Assembly: GCF_001298105.1 (NCBI RefSeq)
Contig: NZ_LGJH01000155.1
Span: 81,295 to 145,294 of the forward strand
Reading direction: 5' to 3'
Origin: Novosphingobium sp. ST904
Lineage (GTDB): Bacteria > Pseudomonadota > Alphaproteobacteria > Sphingomonadales > Sphingomonadaceae
DNA length: 64,000 nt
Numbering within the stretch: the stretch's first letter is position 1; the number at the start of each line of letters is the position of its first letter. The translations under genes were made by a program, and so were the position numbers. Positions 55,929 through 64,000 of the stretch are shown piece by piece. The notes beneath the pieces were generated by a model that searched no databases, had not been told where the DNA came from, and saw only the letters and a list, made by a program, of their open reading frames with translations.

Positions 55929-56874
55929 CGCATCTCTCAGTGACGCGCGCGGGGGCACCGCCGGGGGCGCCGTCCCCCACGGCACCCACGGCAATGCACG
56001 CTGGCAAACGCCCGAGGCATTGCGCCGGATTTCCCGCCGCAATGCCTCCGAGCGCCGCTTCAAGCTGATCGGTCTTGGCGCGATCGTCCTCAGCCTCGCC
56101 TTCCTGGCGCTGCTGCTGGTCATCATGCTGAAGAACGGCCTCGGCGGGCTGGACTGGAACTTCCTCTCCGGCTCCGATTCAACCGATCCCGACGTCGCCG
56201 GCGTCTGGGGGGCAGCCAAGGGTTCGCTGCTGACGATGCTCGTCACCCTGCTGCTCTCGTTCCCGATGGGCGTGCTGGCGGCGATCTACCTCGAGGAATT
56301 CGCTCCCCGCGCGCGCTGGATCGAATGGGTCGAAGTCTCGATCAACAACCTCGCGGCGGTGCCCTCGATCATCTTCGGCCTGCTGGGCCTTGCGGTGTTC
56401 ATCAATACGCTGGGCATGCCGCGCTCCTCGCCGCTGGTCGGCGGCCTCACGCTGGCGCTGATGACGATGCCGGTCATCGTCATCTCGGGCCGCAACGCGA
56501 TCAAGGCGGTGCCGCCCTCGATCCGCGACGCCGCGCTGGCGATCGGGGCGAGCAAGATGCAGACGGTGTTCCACCATGTCCTGCCGCTTGCGCTGCCCGG
56601 CATCCTCACCGGCACCATCATCGGCATGGCCCGCGCGCTGGGTGAAACCGCGCCGCTGCTGATGATCGGCATGCGCGCCTTCGTCGTCACCCCGCCGGGC
56701 GGGATCACCGATCCCTCCAGCGTGCTGCCGATGCAGATCTTCCTGTGGTCTGACGAGATCGACGCCGGTTTCGTCCAGAACACTTCCGCTGCGATCATCG
56801 TCCTGCTGGTCTTCCTGCTGGCGATGAACGGCCTTGCGATTTACCTTCGAAACAAGTTCGAAGTGCGTTGGTAG
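55921..56874 (+). CDS. pstA: Phosphate ABC transporter permease
   Basis: 317 residues. A roughly 45-residue cytosolic N-terminus (WQTPEALRRISRRNASERRF) precedes six helices. Typical are GVWGAAKGSLLTML, VEVSINNLAAVPSIIFGLLG and the coupling loop AIGASKMQTVFHHVLPLALPGI. It pairs with PstC to form the membrane channel. It ends 4 bases before pstB. Confidence 0.94.
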   Translation: MSNASLSDARGGTAGGAVPHGTHGNARWQTPEALRRISRRNASERRFKLIGLGAIVLSLAFLALLLVIMLKNGLGGLDWNFLSGSDSTDPDVAGVWGAAKGSLLTMLVTLLLSFPMGVLAAIYLEEFAPRARWIEWVEVSINNLAAVPSIIFGLLGLAVFINTLGMPRSSPLVGGLTLALMTMPVIVISGRNAIKAVPPSIRDAALAIGASKMQTVFHHVLPLALPGILTGTIIGMARALGETAPLLMIGMRAFVVTPPGGITDPSSVLPMQIFLWSDEIDAGFVQNTSAAIIVLLVFLLAMNGLAIYLRNKFEVRW

Positions 56875-56878
56875 AGAC

Positions 56879-57640
56879 ATGACAAAAGCCAAACTCACCG
56901 CCCGTAACGTCGACGTGTTCTACGGCCCCAAAAAGGCCATCAACAACGTCTCTATCGAGATCGACAACGGCCTCGTCACCGCTTTCATCGGCCCCTCGGG
57001 CTGCGGCAAGTCGACGTTCCTGCGTTCGCTGAACCGCATGAACGACACGATCGCGGATGCCCGCGTCACCGGCGAGATCCTGCTGGACGGCGAGGACATC
57101 TACGCCGCCTCGATGGACCCGGTGGCCCTGCGCGCCCGCGTCGGCATGGTGTTCCAGAAGCCGAACCCGTTCCCCAAGTCGATCTACGAGAACATCGCCT
57201 ATGGCCCGCGCATCCACGGCCTGGCGCCGTCCAGGGCGGACCTCGACGGGATCATCGAAAGCTCGCTGACCAAGGCGGGCCTGTGGGACGAGGTGAAGGA
57301 CCGCCTGCAGGAGCCCGGCACCGCGCTGTCGGGCGGCCAGCAGCAGCGCCTGTGCATCGCCCGCGCCATTGCCGTCAGCCCGGAAGTGATCCTGATGGAC
57401 GAGCCGTGCTCCGCGCTCGACCCGATCGCCACCGCGCGCATCGAGGAACTGATCGACGAGCTGAAGGACACTTACGCCATCGTCATCGTCACGCACTCGA
57501 TGCAGCAGGCCGCGCGCGTTTCGCAGCGCACGGCGTTCTTCCACCTCGGCAACCTGGTGGAATATGGCGACACCAGCCAGATCTTCACTACCCCGCGCGA
57601 GGAAAAGACCAAGGACTATATCACCGGCCGCTACGGCTGA
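56879..57640 (+). CDS. pstB: Phosphate ABC transporter ATPase
   Basis: 253 residues from ATG 56879. Walker A is GPSGCGKST, the Q-loop region is GMVFQKPNPFPKSIYENIAYG (split at residue pairs), the signature is LSGGQQQRLCIARA, and Walker B is VILMDEPCSALDP. The switch His is in VTHSMQQAARVS. It powers phosphate import and relays status to PhoR through PhoU. Confidence 0.97.
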   Translation: MTKAKLTARNVDVFYGPKKAINNVSIEIDNGLVTAFIGPSGCGKSTFLRSLNRMNDTIADARVTGEILLDGEDIYAASMDPVALRARVGMVFQKPNPFPKSIYENIAYGPRIHGLAPSRADLDGIIESSLTKAGLWDEVKDRLQEPGTALSGGQQQRLCIARAIAVSPEVILMDEPCSALDPIATARIEELIDELKDTYAIVIVTHSMQQAARVSQRTAFFHLGNLVEYGDTSQIFTTPREEKTKDYITGRYG

Positions 57641-57690
57641 TCGGCCCGCCGCCGGTGCTATAAGTCAGGGAAATTCAGGGAAGACACCAA

Positions 57691-58386
57691 ATGGTCGATC
57701 ATACAGTCAAGGCCTTCGACAGCGAGATCGGGCAGCTTCGCGGCCTCGTCGCCGAAATGGGCGGGCTCGCCGAAGTCGCGATCCGCGACGCCATCGTCGC
57801 GCTCACGCAGCACGACGAGGAACTCGCCGCGCAAGTCGTCGCGGCCGATGCGCGCCTCGATGCGCTGGAAGCCGAAGTGGACCGGCTCGCCGTCCGCACG
57901 ATCGCGCTGCGCGCGCCCATGGCCGACGATCTGCGCGACGTGATCGCCGCGCTGAAGATCTCCGGCGTGATCGAGCGCATCGGCGACTATGCGAAGAACA
58001 TCGCCAAGCGCGTGAATGCGCTGGAAAACCGGGGCAAGATCGAGCCGCTCGAACTCGTGCCGATGATGGCCGAGATTGCCGAGGGCATGGTCCGCGACGT
58101 GCTCAATGCCTATGGCTCGCGCGATGCCGCGCTGGCGCAGGAAGTGATCCGCCGCGATGAGAAGCTGGACCAGTTCTACAACACGCTGTTCCGCTCGCTG
58201 CTGACCCACATGATGGAGAACCCGGCGACGATTTCCAGCGCCGCGCAGCTTCTCTTCATCGCCCGCAACCTCGAACGCATCGGCGATCACGCCACCAATG
58301 TCGCCGAAATGGTCTACTATGCCGCGACCGGCGAATACCACGCCGAGCGCGACAGCCAGACCGACGATACAAGGGACCTGCCGTGA
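57691..58386 (+). CDS. phoU: Phosphate signalling protein PhoU
   Basis: 231 residues, two PhoU helical repeats (about 10-110 and 115-215). Each has an acidic metal-binding motif (EAEVDRLAVRTIALRAPMAD in the first, ARNLERIGDHATNVAEMV in the second). It restrains PhoR when phosphate is ample. Its end overlaps the GTG start of phoB by 4 bases. Confidence 0.95.
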   Translation: MVDHTVKAFDSEIGQLRGLVAEMGGLAEVAIRDAIVALTQHDEELAAQVVAADARLDALEAEVDRLAVRTIALRAPMADDLRDVIAALKISGVIERIGDYAKNIAKRVNALENRGKIEPLELVPMMAEIAEGMVRDVLNAYGSRDAALAQEVIRRDEKLDQFYNTLFRSLLTHMMENPATISSAAQLLFIARNLERIGDHATNVAEMVYYAATGEYHAERDSQTDDTRDLP

Positions 58387-59069
58387 ACCCTTCCGTCCTT
58401 GTCGTCGAAGACGACCGCGCCCTTTGCGAACTGCTCACCTGGAACCTCAGCGCCGAAGGATACCAGGTGCGCAGCACCGGCGACGGCGAGGAAGCCCTGC
58501 TGATGGTGCAGGAACAGGTGCCCGATGCCATCATTCTTGACTGGATGATCGAGCATGTGCCCGGCATCGAGGTCTGCCGCCAGCTTCGCAAGGACAAGGA
58601 CACGGCGCAGATCCCGATCCTCATGCTCACCGCCCGCGGCGAGGAGGAGGACCGCATCCGCGGCCTCAAGACCGGCGCGGACGACTATGTGACCAAGCCG
58701 TTCTCCCCGCGCGAACTGCTGGCCCGTATCGAGGCGCTGCTGCGCCGCGCGCGGCCTTCGCTGGCGGGCAACGTGCTCCAGTGGGGCGACATCGAGCTGG
58801 ACGCCACCAGCCACCGCGTGCGCCGCGGCGGCGAGGCACTGCACCTCGGCCCCACCGAATTCCGCCTGCTGCGCTACTTCATGGAACGCCCGAACCGGGT
58901 GGTCTCGCGCCAGCAGATCCTCGACGGGGTCTGGGGCATGGACTCCGACATCGACGAGCGCACGGTGGACGTTCACATCCGCCGGTTGCGCAAGGCGATC
59001 AACCGCGACGGTGACACCGATCCGATCCGCACCGTGCGCGCCGCCGGCTACGCGATGGACGTCACCTGA
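58383..59069 (+). CDS. phoB: Phosphate regulon response regulator
   Basis: 228 residues from GTG 58383. The receiver shows VLVVEDDRALCELL, Asp in AIILDWMIEHVPG, Thr in LMLTARGEEEDR and Lys in YVTKPFSPREL. The OmpR-type winged helix follows (LHLGPTEFRLLRYFMERPNRV, then DERTVDVHIRRLRKAI). It should bind the Pho boxes at 22311, 53045 and 53397. It is last in the pst operon and so is autoregulated. Confidence 0.96.
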   Translation: MNPSVLVVEDDRALCELLTWNLSAEGYQVRSTGDGEEALLMVQEQVPDAIILDWMIEHVPGIEVCRQLRKDKDTAQIPILMLTARGEEEDRIRGLKTGADDYVTKPFSPRELLARIEALLRRARPSLAGNVLQWGDIELDATSHRVRRGGEALHLGPTEFRLLRYFMERPNRVVSRQQILDGVWGMDSDIDERTVDVHIRRLRKAINRDGDTDPIRTVRAAGYAMDVT

Positions 59070-59087
59070 CCTGACCTGACGGGAGGG

Positions 59088-59106
59088 TGAGGGCCGGGCG
59101 CCCTCA
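59088..59106. terminator. Hairpin between convergent phoB and pobR
   Basis: TGAGGGC (59088-59094) pairs with GCCCTCA (59100-59106) over a 5-base loop. It reaches into the pobR stop codon. A weak U-tract follows on the plus strand. Confidence 0.45.
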
Positions 59107-59970
59107 TTCTCCATGGGCGTGAGTGGACTTGTCGAGGTGCGGGCGATGCCCCGTCATCCGCAAGTAGAACCGCGAGAAGTACGACGGGTCCGAGAAGCCC
59201 AGTTCGTTCGAGACCTGCACAACGCTGGCATTGGCGAAGCAGAGCAGGCGCTGCGCCTCCAGGGCAAGGCGGGCGTGAAGCAGTTCCTGCGGCGAGCAAT
59301 CCAGCTTTGCGCGGCACAGGCGGGTGAGGGTGCGCGTGGTCATGCCCAGCCGCTGCGCATACCAGCCGATCGGCAACTGGTCCCGAAAGTGCAGTTCCAC
59401 GAGGTGGCGCAGGCGCGAGAGGCGCAGGTCGCTGCCGTGGTCGCCGCCGTCGGCCTCGATCTCCGGCACCAGCGAGCGCAGCAGGGCTTCCGCCATGGCG
59501 AGGAACAGGCCGCTCGGCCGCCGCCAGTCCTGCGTGATGCCCAGCATTTCGGCGGACAGGAATTCCACCCGATCCTGCACCTCTGCCGGCGTCATCCCGG
59601 CGCGCCCGTGCGTGAGGGCATGCAGCATCGGGTCCGCGTCGGCGCTGCGGCGCTGCGCGAAGCCGCTCGACAGCGTCAGCACGTAGCCGACCGTTTCCGG
59701 CCGGAAACGGAAGCCATGGACGCTGCCCACCGGCACGACGATGTGGCACGGCCCCTCCAGCGTCTCGGTGACATTGTCGATCGTGAGCGTGACCTGTCCC
59801 TTCGATACCAGCATGACCTGCACGCTGCGCACATGGCGATGCGGTGCGATTTCCCAGTCGTGCAAGGAACTTCGGGCCGCTATCGTCTCGATATGACCGA
59901 ATTCCGGCGAGCTGTCGGGTATGTCCTCGCCATAGAGGACATAAGAGGGGACGGGCCGGGCTGTTGTCAT
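59104..59970 (-). CDS. pobR: AraC-family regulator, probably PobR
   Basis: 288 residues from ATG 59970. A cupin-like ligand domain (HRHVRSVQVMLVSKGQVTL, GPCHIVVPVGSVHGFRF) precedes two AraC helix-turn-helices (LPIGWYAQRLGMTTRTLTRL and VVQVSNELGFSDPSYFSRF). It is divergent from pobA with 140 bases between, the standard arrangement for the 4-hydroxybenzoate-responsive activator. The symbol rests on this context. Confidence 0.83.
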   Translation of the reverse strand: MTTARPVPSYVLYGEDIPDSSPEFGHIETIAARSSLHDWEIAPHRHVRSVQVMLVSKGQVTLTIDNVTETLEGPCHIVVPVGSVHGFRFRPETVGYVLTLSSGFAQRRSADADPMLHALTHGRAGMTPAEVQDRVEFLSAEMLGITQDWRRPSGLFLAMAEALLRSLVPEIEADGGDHGSDLRLSRLRHLVELHFRDQLPIGWYAQRLGMTTRTLTRLCRAKLDCSPQELLHARLALEAQRLLCFANASVVQVSNELGFSDPSYFSRFYLRMTGHRPHLDKSTHAHGE

Positions 59971-60110
59971 GGCGTGTCTCGAAAGTACCGGAAGAATGGC
60001 CGTCCGGTGCATTCCGCCAGGTGGCGGCGCCTGTCAATCCCAAGGGCGAAGCGAGGCTCCCCCGCAAGAGGAGCGAGAGCCCGCAGGTCTGAAATTGGGA
60101 GAATGCGAAC

Positions 60111-61280
60111 ATGCGCACTCAAGTTGCCATCGTCGGGGCCGGACCGGCCGGACTTCTGCTCGGACACCTGCTGCGTGCCGAGGGCATCGACTGTGTCGTC
60201 GTCGAGCGGCAGACCGGCGAATATGTCCTCTCCCGCATCCGCGCCGGCGTGCTCGAACAGGGCACCGTCGCACTGATGGAGCGCCTCGGCCTCGATGCCC
60301 GGATGAAAGCCGAAGGGCTGCCGCATGACGGGTTCAACCTGGCCGACGGCGAACGCCTGATCCGCATCGACATCAAGGCGCTGACCGGCAAGCAGGTCAT
60401 GGTCTACGGGCAGACCGAACTCACGCGCGACCTGATGGAAGCGAGCGAGGAACGCGGCCTCGAAGTGATCTACCAGGCCGCCGATGTCGCCCTGCACGAT
60501 ATCGAGAGCGACGCGCCTTTCGTTACCTACATGAAAGACGGCGAGGCGCACCGCATCGACGCGCGCTTCATCGTCGGCTGCGACGGTTTCCACGGTCCCT
60601 CGCGCGCGGCGATCCCGGCCAGCGTCGGCCAGACTTTCGAGCGCGTCTACCCCTTCGGCTGGCTCGGCATCCTGGCCGACGTGCCGCCGTGCAATCACGA
60701 ACTGATCTATGCGCACCACGAACGCGGCTTCGCGCTCGCCTCGCAGCGCAGCCACACGCGCAGCCGCTATTATATCGACGTGCCGCTGACCGAGAAGCTG
60801 GAGGACTGGAGCGACGAGCGCATCTGGGACGAACTCTCGATCCGCCTCGGCCCCGATGCCGCCGCGCACATCACGCGCGGCCCTTCCATCGAAAAGTCGA
60901 TCGCGCCGCTGCGCTCCTTCGTGTTCGAGCCGATGCGGCACGGCAGCCTGCTTCTCTGCGGCGATTCCGCGCATATCGTGCCGCCCACCGGCGCCAAGGG
61001 CCTCAACCTTGCCGCCAGCGACGTCTACTACGCCTGCGAGGCGCTCGGCGCGTTCTTCAAGGCGGGCGACAACGACGCCGTGGCGGGCTACTCGGCCAAG
61101 GCGCTGCGCCGGGTCTGGGCTTCTGAACGGTTCAGCTGGTCGCTCACCAAGCTCATGCACCGCTTCCCCGACGATGGCCCCTTCGAGCGCCGGATGCAGC
61201 TTGCCGAGCTAGACTATATCGCATCGAGCGAACACGCCCGGCGGGTGATCGCCGAGAACTACGTGGGGCTTCCGGTCTAG
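60111..61280 (+). CDS. pobA: 4-hydroxybenzoate 3-monooxygenase
   Basis: 389 residues, the PobA length. It hydroxylates 4-hydroxybenzoate to protocatechuate with FAD and NADPH. FAD motifs are VAIVGAGPAGLLLGHLL and LLCGDSAHIVPPTGAKGLNL; the DG motif is FIVGCDGFHGPSRAAI. Substrate contacts are in RSHTRSRYYIDVPL. GGGAGA lies about 10 bases before ATG 60111. Protocatechuate genes are not in the window. Confidence 0.96.
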   Translation: MRTQVAIVGAGPAGLLLGHLLRAEGIDCVVVERQTGEYVLSRIRAGVLEQGTVALMERLGLDARMKAEGLPHDGFNLADGERLIRIDIKALTGKQVMVYGQTELTRDLMEASEERGLEVIYQAADVALHDIESDAPFVTYMKDGEAHRIDARFIVGCDGFHGPSRAAIPASVGQTFERVYPFGWLGILADVPPCNHELIYAHHERGFALASQRSHTRSRYYIDVPLTEKLEDWSDERIWDELSIRLGPDAAAHITRGPSIEKSIAPLRSFVFEPMRHGSLLLCGDSAHIVPPTGAKGLNLAASDVYYACEALGAFFKAGDNDAVAGYSAKALRRVWASERFSWSLTKLMHRFPDDGPFERRMQLAELDYIASSEHARRVIAENYVGLPV

Positions 61281-61355
61281 GTCGTAAACTGGCGGAGCCC
61301 CTGCTCGCCGGCCCACGCCGCCTGACCGCGAAGCATTTCGACAACTCTCTTCCGT

Positions 61356-61390
61356 CCCGTGCGTTCGGTTCCCGAAGCCGAATGCACGGG
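61356..61390. repeat. 13-bp hairpin after pobA
   Basis: 61356-61368 pairs with 61378-61390 (one G-T wobble) across a 9-base loop. No U-tract follows. It lies 76 bases after pobA and may protect or end its mRNA. The rest of 61281-61558 holds nothing that I can name. Confidence 0.5.
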
Positions 61391-61558
61391 AGGATGGGAC
61401 GTTCGATGAATTACGGTCTGGCCAGCAGGAAAACGGGCGCCGAAAGGGATGTTCCGGCCTGCGGCGGCGATGGGGTTTTACCCCGAACTGCAAGAAGTTG
61501 GTGCCTTCGCATACGCAGCACGATTGCCTCTGCGAACATTGCTGCTATCGCAGCCAAC

Positions 61559-62803
61559 GTGCGAAACCATGCTGTCATAAGCCGCGCGGGCGGCCCGCTC
61601 GTACTGGCGCTGGCCCGTGCGCTGCCCCGTTCGTTGCCCCGTGCCCTGGCCGCTACGGTGCCGCTTGCGCTGGCCGCCTGCGCCACGCCGCAGGCGCCCG
61701 AAGTCCACGCCAGCCTGTCGCTGGCGCCCCCCGTGGAAGCGCCGACCGATGGGGACTGGTGGAAATCGGCAGGCGATCCGCTGCTCGCGAACCTCGTGGA
61801 GCGGGGCCTTGCCGCAGATGGCGATCTGGCCTGCCGGGCCGCGCGGCTTCACCAGCAGGAGGAAAGCGACGCGGCGGCTTCGCGGCGGCTGGCCGGGAAG
61901 GTCCGCGCGCTGGTGGGCAAGGACGAGGCGCCCGAGCGTGACGCTGCCCGCTCCGCCTGGGCCTATGCCTATGCGCAGGCCCGCGCCGACCGCGCCAGCG
62001 AAGTGGCGCAGGCCTATGTGCAGGTTCGCAGGCTCCAGCAAATCCTCGTGCTGCGGACAGAGCGGCTCGACCAGTTCCGCGACAATGCGGTGATCGCCGA
62101 GTTCCGCCGCCAGGCCGGGCTCGTCACCGCGATCGACGGCGGGCTGGGCAACAGCATGGCCGGCGTGGTCGATGCCGATGTCGCTTCCACGCGCGCCCGC
62201 TTCGATGCCGCGCGCGCCGCGCTTGCGGCGATGACCGGGATGGACGGCGATGCCCTGCTGACCGCGCTCGGCGAAAGCGCAGAGATTCCCGCTTTCCCGC
62301 CGGGCACCGCGCCCGCCCCCGATGCTCCGCTTCACCGGGCGGACCTCATGGCCCTGCGCAGCCGCCTCGAATCCAGCCTCGCGCACGAAAAGGTGACGCA
62401 GGAGCAGCTCGACGCGGCGCGTGCCGACCCGGATGGCGCGGCCGTGCCGCCGTCCTTGCGGGAGGCGATTCGCAAGCTCGACAAGACGCAGGCCGATGCC
62501 CGCGCCGAGATGGTTTCGGCGCGCCAGGCGCTTGCCGCATTCGGCCCGCGGGAAGCCGCGCTGGCCGATGCGGCCGCGCAGGCGAAGCGCGCGGTTACCG
62601 ATGCGCGCGCGGCCTATCGCGCCGGTTTCGGCGATTTCGCCACGCTCTACGTCACCGAGGCGGCAGCACTGGCCGCCGAAGAGGCGCGGGTTTCGCTCCA
62701 TGCCGACCGCGCGGCGGCGGTGATCCGCCTGCACAGGCTGGAAGGCGCGGGCTGGTCCGCCGCCGACCTCGAACCGCCGGTGGGGGGCGCGGCCTGTGAC
62801 TGA
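61559..62803 (+). CDS. TolC/NodT-like outer-membrane efflux lipoprotein
   Basis: About 414 residues from GTG 61559. The start is uncertain: the frame is open back to 61382, but the codons there look non-coding. A lipobox (LALAAC) follows a long Arg-rich signal (LVLALARALPRSLPRAL). After DGDWWKSAGDPLLANLVERGL, Ala-rich heptad helices follow (AQAYVQVRRLQQILVLRTERL, EKVTQEQLDAAR). The length and GDPLL-type start fit outer-membrane factors of tripartite pumps. It overlaps the adaptor gene by 8 bases. Confidence 0.72.
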   Translation: MRNHAVISRAGGPLVLALARALPRSLPRALAATVPLALAACATPQAPEVHASLSLAPPVEAPTDGDWWKSAGDPLLANLVERGLAADGDLACRAARLHQQEESDAAASRRLAGKVRALVGKDEAPERDAARSAWAYAYAQARADRASEVAQAYVQVRRLQQILVLRTERLDQFRDNAVIAEFRRQAGLVTAIDGGLGNSMAGVVDADVASTRARFDAARAALAAMTGMDGDALLTALGESAEIPAFPPGTAPAPDAPLHRADLMALRSRLESSLAHEKVTQEQLDAARADPDGAAVPPSLREAIRKLDKTQADARAEMVSARQALAAFGPREAALADAAAQAKRAVTDARAAYRAGFGDFATLYVTEAAALAAEEARVSLHADRAAAVIRLHRLEGAGWSAADLEPPVGGAACD

Positions 62804-63971
62804 AGCCGAAACGGGCGTACTCGATACATTCCTGGGCGCGGGCAACCGGCGCGGGCGGGGGCACAAGCTCAGCCTCGCGCTGCTGGCGCTGGCGGTGATC
62901 GCCTCGATCTTCCTGCTGATGCGGTTCCTGGGCGGCACCGATTCTCCTTATTACACCGCCCTGGTCGAACGCGGCGACGTGACGCCGCTGGTGTCCGAGC
63001 GCGGCACTGTCCACGGCAGCGGCGAAGTCGTGCTGGCGGCGGCGCTGGACGGCACCGTCACGGCGGAAGGCGTTCCGGCCGGCGGCAAGGTGGAGGAAGG
63101 GCAAGTCCTTGCCACCATCGACGCCGAGCCCCTGCGCAGCACGCTGGCCGCGGACCGTGCGCTGGTGTCCGCCGCCGAATCCGACCTTGAGGCCGCCCGC
63201 GCCGCGCGCGAGGAGGCGGCGGCCAAGCTCGGCCGGTTCGAGGATGTCTGGCGGCGCTCCGGCCACCGGGTTCCCGCGATCAACGAACTCGAAGGTGCGC
63301 GCGGCGCCGTGGAACGTGCCGGCCGCGAGGTTTCCGCCGCCGAAGCCCGGCTTTCCGCCGCAAGAAGCAGCCTGAAGGCCGATAGCGAGAAGCTGGCTTC
63401 CGCCGTGGTCCGCGCGCCGTTCTCGGGCTTCGTGGTCGATCGCAACATCAGCAACGGCCAGCGCGTCCGCACCGGGATGCGCCTGTTCACGCTGGCGGCC
63501 AGCGACGAGACGCTGGAGATCGAGGTCCCGCTGGCCAAGGCCGGCAATGCCGAGATCGGCACCGGCACGGTCGCGCGGGTGCGGCTGGATGCGATGCCGG
63601 ACGAAGCGCAGCAGGCCACGCTGGCGCGCGTGCTGGTGGACCGCGCCGATGCGCCGGGTTCGCGCCGCGCGGCGTTCACGCTGGAAAATCCGGCGCAGAC
63701 CGTTCGCCCCGGCATGGCCGCCACCGTCGAGATCGCCCTGCCGCCGCGCAAGGGCGTGATGCTGGTGCCCGATGCCGCGCTGACCTTCGAACCGGAAAAC
63801 TCGGCTGATCGCAGCAGGGCGCGCATTTATCTCGTTTCGGCGGACGGAGAGCCGCGCCGGGTCTATGTTGCGACCGGCGCGGGCGATGGCAAGCGCACCG
63901 AAGTCATCGCGAACGACCTCAAGCCTGGCGACGAGGTCATCATCGGATGGCGCAACCCGCCTGCTCGCTGA
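62796..63971 (+). CDS. HlyD/RND-type periplasmic efflux adaptor
   Basis: 391 residues from GTG 62796. One N-terminal helix (LSLALLALAVIASIFLLMRFL) is followed by a lipoyl-like half (GTVTAEGVPAGGKVEEGQVLA), a coiled coil at about 110-190 and the second lipoyl half (VVRAPFSGFVVDRNISNGQRV). A beta-barrel and membrane-proximal domain complete it. It links an inner-membrane pump to the preceding outer-membrane factor. The pump gene probably follows beyond the window; bases 63972-64000 hold no start that I can support. Confidence 0.85.
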   Translation: MTEAETGVLDTFLGAGNRRGRGHKLSLALLALAVIASIFLLMRFLGGTDSPYYTALVERGDVTPLVSERGTVHGSGEVVLAAALDGTVTAEGVPAGGKVEEGQVLATIDAEPLRSTLAADRALVSAAESDLEAARAAREEAAAKLGRFEDVWRRSGHRVPAINELEGARGAVERAGREVSAAEARLSAARSSLKADSEKLASAVVRAPFSGFVVDRNISNGQRVRTGMRLFTLAASDETLEIEVPLAKAGNAEIGTGTVARVRLDAMPDEAQQATLARVLVDRADAPGSRRAAFTLENPAQTVRPGMAATVEIALPPRKGVMLVPDAALTFEPENSADRSRARIYLVSADGEPRRVYVATGAGDGKRTEVIANDLKPGDEVIIGWRNPPAR

Positions 63972-64000
63972 GACTGCCCGAGCACCCAATCGAGGGACGT

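Noticed and set aside
61382..61558. Longer N-terminus for the outer-membrane factor from ATG 61382
   Set aside because: It would place 59 unrelated residues before the lipoprotein signal and include half of a hairpin after pobA; the codons look non-coding.

Overview
The window is a high-GC chromosomal segment (roughly two-thirds G+C by eye) from an alphaproteobacterium, most likely a sphingomonad of the Novosphingobium/Sphingobium type. The basis is a PhyR-NepR-EcfG general stress response with GGAAC-N16/17-CGTT promoters, HWE histidine kinases, a bacteriophytochrome kinase, an Entner-Doudoroff operon (zwf, edd, glk, eda, ppc), and alphaproteobacterial-style codon use. I see no rRNA, tRNA, CRISPR array, insertion sequence or prophage.

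Layout. 1-7.8 kb: a truncated esterase, a GH1 beta-glucosidase, an EamA transporter, proB plus a coupled SDR gene, fumarylacetoacetase and a TonB-like protein. 7.9-21.4 kb: a general-stress island holding a GlsB-type membrane protein, a small lipoprotein, Fe-SOD, ecfG-nepR, a CHASE-HWE kinase, a PilZ protein, phyR, a candidate small RNA, a second EcfG-type sigma factor with a receiver protein, a PPOX protein, a hemerythrin protein, topoisomerase IB and a phytochrome hybrid kinase. I count nine EcfG-type promoters here, four of them arranged as two back-to-back pairs. 21.5-26.5 kb: a Crp-family regulator, phoX behind a five-unit Pho-box array, and a Rieske oxygenase. 26.5-30.4 kb: phenylalanine/tyrosine catabolism (Lrp, phhA, hppD, VOC protein, maiA). 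30.4-37.5 kb: a HAD phosphatase and an arginine succinyltransferase operon with an M20 hydrolase and an HglS/DUF1338 protein. 37.8-42.1 kb: a GT4-GH130 pair and a TPR protein. 42.1-50.1 kb: the Entner-Doudoroff operon. 50.5-59.1 kb: the Pho regulon (phoR, phosphate porin, pstSCAB, phoU, phoB). 59.1-64 kb: pobR/pobA and two genes of an efflux system.

How they work together. PhyR, activated by HWE kinases, would take NepR off EcfG. EcfG would then transcribe its own regulators, the second sigma factor, the kinases, the putative sRNA and effector genes (GlsB, PPOX, hemerythrin). PhoR/PhoB would drive the pst operon, the porin and PhoX through the Pho boxes.

Data quality. Ten genes carry frame breaks, thirteen events in all. 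Every one can be repaired by adding C (or G) to a short C/G run (one base in twelve events, two in one). I therefore treat these genes as probably intact and the breaks as probable homopolymer under-calls. The best candidate for something undescribed is the sRNA locus at about 14783-14880. It has a perfect EcfG promoter, a 5' hairpin with a C-rich loop and a long 3' hairpin, and it lies divergent from phyR. This architecture resembles the Caulobacter stress sRNA GsrN.
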